Assembly (NCBI GenBank): GCA_029844215.1
Contig: CM056724.1
Span: 1,854,307 to 1,918,306 of the forward strand
Direction: 5' to 3'
Source: Przewalskia tangutica
Taxonomy: Eukaryota; Streptophyta; Magnoliopsida; Solanales; Solanaceae
Length of the DNA stretch: 64,000 nucleotides
A program made the position numbers and the translations under genes. Positions 60,060-64,000 of the stretch are shown here, one piece after another; within the stretch, counting starts at the first letter, position 1, and each line of letters starts with the position of its first letter. Below the pieces are notes generated by a model, which saw nothing but the letters and a program-made list of their open reading frames with translations, had not been told where the DNA came from and did no database searches.

Positions 60060-60265
60060 TGTAAGATGATATTAATCTCCCTTGGGGAGTCTTTCATTAA
60101 TATCAAGATATATATAGAGTACAATGTTCATCCCTTATACAATATGAATCTTAAGCATATACAAAAGAGGAATCCTAGTCTTACCATAATTATATTTACA
60201 CAATATATAAAAATATTCTAATTATAGATAGGAAATATATTATTTTATATATTTACACGTTTACA
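60060..60265 (-). repeat. Copia element 2, 5' LTR
   Basis: A 206-base LTR from TGTAAGATG (60060) to TTTACA (60265) on the plus strand, matching the LTR at 51979-52194. Confidence 0.88.
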
Positions 60266-60788
60266 CCCTGAAATATTAATTTGAAAACAGCGAGGCATAA
60301 TAGCCTTAAAATGCCATATAGCACAAAAATCTTTTGCACGAAAGATATAACAACAAGAAATAATTATGTTTTAATCACGAATAAATTGAATTGGCTATAT
60401 AATTTCTCTTTCTTTCTTTCTTTTTTTCATTTAAGCATGTTTTATACCCTCATCATATGAGATAAAATAAAAGTAAAAATAAATCAAATGATAACTGGAC
60501 ATGGACAATTCAATTGGTTCTTAAGGAATAATTGAAAAAATCAAATACGTACAATTATAGTCACTTACCTAAATAAATGAAGTTCCAATTTCCAATTAGG
60601 TATTTGTACATGTCATACATGACCCGCATACCCGTTTTCTGTTGGAAAAAATCCGACTTGAAGCGACTGTGAGAAGAAGGGGCCAAGAAAATCCCGTGAT
60701 TGACTCCATGCACTGATAACGACGTTACGTTACCGCCCTTGGCCACCACAATAAACGACACCGTTTTAATTAACTCCCCCCCCCCCCA
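60266..60788. other. Spacer between copia element 2 and the third gene
   Basis: AT-rich, with no recognisable gene. A run of C residues lies at 60777-60787. The 66-codon minus frame at 60561-60761 has no recognisable motif and is not accepted as a gene. Confidence 0.4.
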
Positions 60789-61771
60789 ACTCCATTAGCT
60801 GTCATCACCCCTCACACACTACTTTGCTACTTACTGTAAACTCTCATATACTCCTTACAATAGTACTACAACTTCTTATCACAATTTTTTTTCCTATATG
60901 GGTTTTCACGATTCTTTGTTGTTAATGCTAAGTTGAGTATGATGTGAATTGGGTTGACTTCAGTTTTGAGTTGTAGTTGACTGATTGGTAGATCCATCTA
61001 TTTCAACTAACCCCTTCAAGAGAAAAGAAAGGTTCTTTTTGCTTTCTTGATTTTTTTGTTGTTTTTGTTTTGGCATTTGATTTAGTGTCTATGTGCAATT
61101 TAGACAATTGGGTTGTCTTTTTTTAGTTTAATTGGTGTTTAGTGAATTAAATAATGTTGGTTAATTGGTGATCTAAAGATCCGCATTGTTGTTGGGGTTT
61201 AGTTGTTTCTAGTGCTGGCTTTACTTTTTGCTTGCGAATAATCGATATTTTGGTAAAGGGTATTGTAAATGGAAGTGGGAAATGGAAGTTACCTGTTATG
61301 TGTGCTGGAGTTTAGCTTGTATAGTAGTAAAGGTGGGAACTTTAGGCTAGGTAGTTAATTTATAGATAGCCCTTGTTGAGAAATATATGGCATTGTGGAT
61401 ATCACCCCTATTCCCCACTCCCCTCGTTGTGCATTAGCTGGCATCACCCTTCACACACTACTTTGATGCTTACTGTAAACTCTCATTACTCCTTACAATA
61501 GTACTACTACAACTACTGCTTATCACCAAAAAAAATCCATATGGGTTTTCAAGATTGTTGGTTGTTGATGCTAAGTTGAGTATGATGTGAATTGGGTTTA
61601 CTTCAATTTTGAGTTATAGTTGACTGATTGATAGATCCATCTATTTCAACTAACCCCTTCAAGAGAAAAGAAAGGTTCTTTTTACTTTCTTGATTTTGTT
61701 GTTGTTTTTGTTTTGGCATTTGATTTAGTGTCTATGTGCAATTATCTTTTTTTAGTTTAATTGGGATTTAG

Positions 61772-61906
61772 TCCCTTTTGAGTCGAGGGTCTATCGGGAA
61801 CAACCTCTCTACCCCTCAAAGGTAGAGGTAAGGTCTGCGTTGATCTTACCCTCCCCAGACCTCACAGACCTCACTTGTGGGATTACACTGGGTATGTTGT
61901 TGTTGT
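61772..61906 (+). mobile_element. TS-type SINE
   Basis: Flanked by AGTTTAATTGGGATTTAG (61754-61771) and AGTTTAATTGGGGTTTAG (61907-61924), 18 bases with one change. It reads GAGGGTCTATCGGGAACAAC, AGGTAAGGTCTGCG, GGGATTACACTGGGTATG and ends with TTG repeats, the TS SINE pattern in forward orientation. Confidence 0.9.
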
Positions 61907-63224
61907 AGTTTAATTGGGGTTTAGTGAATTCAACAATGTTGGCTAATTGGTGATCTAAAGATCTGCATTGTTGTTGTGGTTTAGTTGTTCCTAATGCTGA
62001 TTTTGCTTTTAGCTCGGAAATAGTCAATATTTTGGTAGAGAGTGTTGTGAATTGAAATGGGTTCTTCTTATTTTCGGTTTATGATGCCCTCAAATTGGGA
62101 AATGAAAGTTACATGTAATGTGTTGAGGAATTCACCTTGGATAGTAGTAAAGTTTGGAACTTTGGGCTAGATAGTAATTTATGGATAGCTTGTTGAGAAA
62201 ACTCGGGTATCTTTGTTAGTTTAATTGGAGTTTAGTTAATTCAACAATGTTCGTTAATTGGTGATCTAAAGATCTGCATTGTTGTTGGGCTTAGTTGTTT
62301 CTTCTGTTTGTTTTACTTATAGTATGCATATAGGCAGTATTTTTGTAAAGAGTTTTGTAAATTGAAGTGGGTTCTTCTTATTTTCGGTTTGTAGTGGCCC
62401 TAAATTTGGGTAATGGAAGTTACATGTAGTGTTTTGTGAATTTCAGCTTGAATAGTAGTAAAGTTTGGGACTTTGGGTTAGATAATAGCAATTTATAGAT
62501 AGCCCTTGTTGAGCAATCTCTGGCATTGTGGATATCTCTTTTAGTTTGTAAATAGTCAATATTTTGGTAAAGAGTTTTGTAATTGAAGTGGGTTCTTCTT
62601 ATTTTTGGTTTATGATGCCCTCAAATTGGGAAATGAAAGTTACATGTAATGTGTTGAGGAATTCACCTTGGATAGTAGTAAAATATGGAACTTTGGGCTA
62701 GATAGTTAACTTATACATAACCCTTGTTGAGAAAACTCGGTTATATTTTTTAGTTTAATTAGAGTTTAGTAAGTTCAACAATGTTCGTTAATTGGTCATC
62801 TAACGATCTGCATTGTTGCTGGGGTTTAGTTGTTTCTTCTGCTGGTTTTACTTTTAGTTTGGAAATAGTCGATGTTTTGGTAAAGAGTTTAGTAAATTGA
62901 AGTGGGTTCTTCTTATTTTGGGAAATGGAAGCTATATGTAATGTATTGTGGAGTTCAGCTTGGATAGTAGTAACGTTCGGAACTTTGGGCTAGATAGTTA
63001 ATTTATAGATAACTCTTGTTGAGAAATGTACGGCATTGTGGAAGTTGAAACATTCCTTAAGGGACTGCCGAAGTTATGAGATTTAGCGTACTGCCATACA
63101 CTACTCACCTGATATGTGCTGGAAAGTTGGTATAATATACCAGGGAAATGAGTGACTTTGATTTGATTTGTTTTAGTTGTATTGACATAGCGTATGTGTT
63201 CCAGTACTAGTTGAAAAGATGGTA

Positions 63225-63535
63225 TTATGAAACCTTTGGGAAGAGAAGACTAAGGGCATGGAGTATTGCCCACTTAGCAATCATGTGAATTATTTGGAAA
63301 GAGAGAAATTGGAGGGCTTTTGAAGGGGTGGAGCAAGATTTTGTAAAAATGCAAAGTAGTATGTTGACTCTAGTTTCGTTTTGGTGTATTTATGAGGTCC
63401 CTATTTGTATAGAGGGCTGGATCTCTTTTGTTGAGAACCATATTTTGATGTAGGGTCTCTTCTTTTGGTATATGTCTTATACACGGAATTTCCACAATTG
63501 TCAATAAAATTATTTACCTCATCAAAAATATATTT
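63225..63535 (+). pseudogene. LINE ORF2 C-terminal remnant
   Basis: One frame reads WIIWKERNWRAFEGVEQDF, then SFWCIYEVPICIEGWISF, and ends at a stop near 63451. This matches the extreme C terminus of plant LINE ORF2. A short trailer ends near ACCTCATCAAAAATA. It is a strongly 5'-truncated copy with no clear target duplication. Confidence 0.6.
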
Positions 63536-63963
63536 GTGAGTGGTCACTCCGGAGCATGTTTGCAAATTTTCTGATCATAATTTGGTTAATAGATAGAACC
63601 ATTTTATTGATCTGTTCTGTTCTTTTTTTATTTTAAATAACCATCTTTGGAAGTTGACTACTAATACTGTCGTTGTAGCTGTTGGTCTTGTGCATTGTCT
63701 TCATAATGTTACCTGTATTTACGTTTTGGATAAGCTAGATTATTGTCCAAGTTCATCCTATGTTTTTAGTTTCAAGCATTCCAGGTTTGCCTCTGAATTG
63801 AGAACTAAATAACTTCATCCCTCTATTTCAGTTACTTAAGTGGTCTATTAAGTTACACAGCACCTATCATAAAAGAAATTAATACTTGTAGTTTTTCATG
63901 TGCTCTTTCCTCTGGATTGGTGGTTCACGAAATAACTAAATTCGTGAAATTTTCCTGTTTCAG

Positions 63964-64000
63964 TTGCAAGTTGGTAAAGCCATAGCTAGTATAGCATGGG
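63964..64000 (+). CDS. Possible exon start, cut by the window end
   Basis: After a pyrimidine-rich TTTTCCTGTTTCAG acceptor an open frame LQVGKAIASIAW runs to the window end. It is too short to identify. It could continue the gene whose duplicated leader starts near 60789. Confidence 0.35.
   Translation, partial: MQVGKAIASIAW

Larger units (their letters stand above)
51979..60265 (-). mobile_element. Ty1/copia element 2, LTR to LTR, interrupted
   Basis: Related LTRs lie at 60060-60265 (5') and 51979-52194 (3'). A primer site (GGCTCTTGATACCA on the plus strand, 60046-60059) complements initiator tRNA-Met and abuts the 5' LTR. A GAGGGGTTG purine tract abuts the 3' LTR. Gag, protease, integrase, reverse transcriptase and RNase H follow in copia order. 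RNase H is split at 52553/56031 by a solo LTR. Without that, the element is about 4.8 kb. Flanking bases TCATG and CCCTG are not a convincing duplication. Confidence 0.9.
60789..64000 (+). other. Probable 5' part of a gene: duplicated leader and long first intron
   Basis: A block beginning CATCACCCCTCACACACTAC at 60807 recurs at 61444, both with the same tiny ATG frame (MGFHDSLLLMLS or MGFQDCWLLMLS) and the same possible donor AGAAAAGAAAG/GTTCTT. Later parts of the block (TTAGTTTAATTG..., GTGATCTAAAGATC, GAAGTGGGTTCTTCTTATTT) recur near 62217, 62575 and 62750. This looks like a non-coding first exon and intron amplified in tandem. I do not recognise the gene. The only possible coding exon is at 63964. 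Confidence 0.4.

Noticed and set aside
51979..60265. 5-bp target duplication for copia element 2
   Set aside because: The flanks TCATG and CCCTG agree at only two or three positions, which is too weak to claim.
1..64000. Integrated plant virus sequence
   Set aside because: Every reverse-transcriptase or integrase frame seen belongs to copia or LINE elements. No movement-protein, coat or replicase-like frame was recognised.

Overview
This window reads as repeat-dense nuclear DNA of a flowering plant. No bacterial features are present, host genes are spliced with GT-AG introns, and most bases belong to transposable elements. SINEs with the (TTG)n-tailed 3' end known from the tobacco TS family occur three times, so I infer Solanaceae or a close relative. 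The sequence alone does not fix the species.

Layout. 1-16821: a decayed Ty1/copia element, with gag at 1-528 and pol plus 3' LTR at 13416-16821. It is split by diverged Ty3/gypsy LTR material (529-1250 and 12345-13415), which is itself split by an Ogre/Tat-like, coding-free retroelement (1251-12344). That element has 2.4 kb LTRs, a tRNA-Arg primer site and a twelve-unit tandem array of about 86 bp. 17181-20757: a hAT element with a broken transposase and an 8-bp target duplication. 22003-30946: a non-autonomous CACTA element with GTT target duplication. It holds tRNA-Gly-like sequences, a 69-bp satellite-like array and four long direct repeats. It was interrupted by a Ty3 solo LTR (TSD GCGAC), which holds an Ogre-type solo LTR (TSD ACATC), which holds a deleted hAT (TSD GTTGGTAT). 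31560-33540: a dead LINE. 33563-36665: two direct repeats flanking another solo LTR.

Host genes. 37740-46371 (+) is a seven-exon gene whose exons join in frame to a 306-residue receptor-kinase-like protein with ruined catalytic motifs, so a pseudokinase. Its introns carry a SINE, a SINE inside a SINE, and a 3.4-kb hAT only 12 bases past a splice donor. 47195-51298 (-) is a complete six-exon type I DnaJ/Hsp40 co-chaperone gene of 418 codons with a CAQQ prenylation box. It has a TATA box and a step-type heat-shock element upstream. The two genes converge tail to tail. From about 60789 to the window end lies what looks like the 5' part of a third gene: a repeatedly duplicated leader and intron, a SINE, a LINE tail, and one possible exon at 63964.

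51979-60265 is a second Ty1/copia element (minus strand, 206-216 bp LTRs, tRNA-Met primer site). It is interrupted in its RNase H by a Del/Tekay-like solo LTR that holds yet another solo LTR (TSD AGTAT). The most notable points are the four-level nest, the tRNA-like sequences inside the CACTA element, paired GC-rich palindromes recurring in unrelated retroelements, and the pseudokinase. No intact autonomous mobile element was found.
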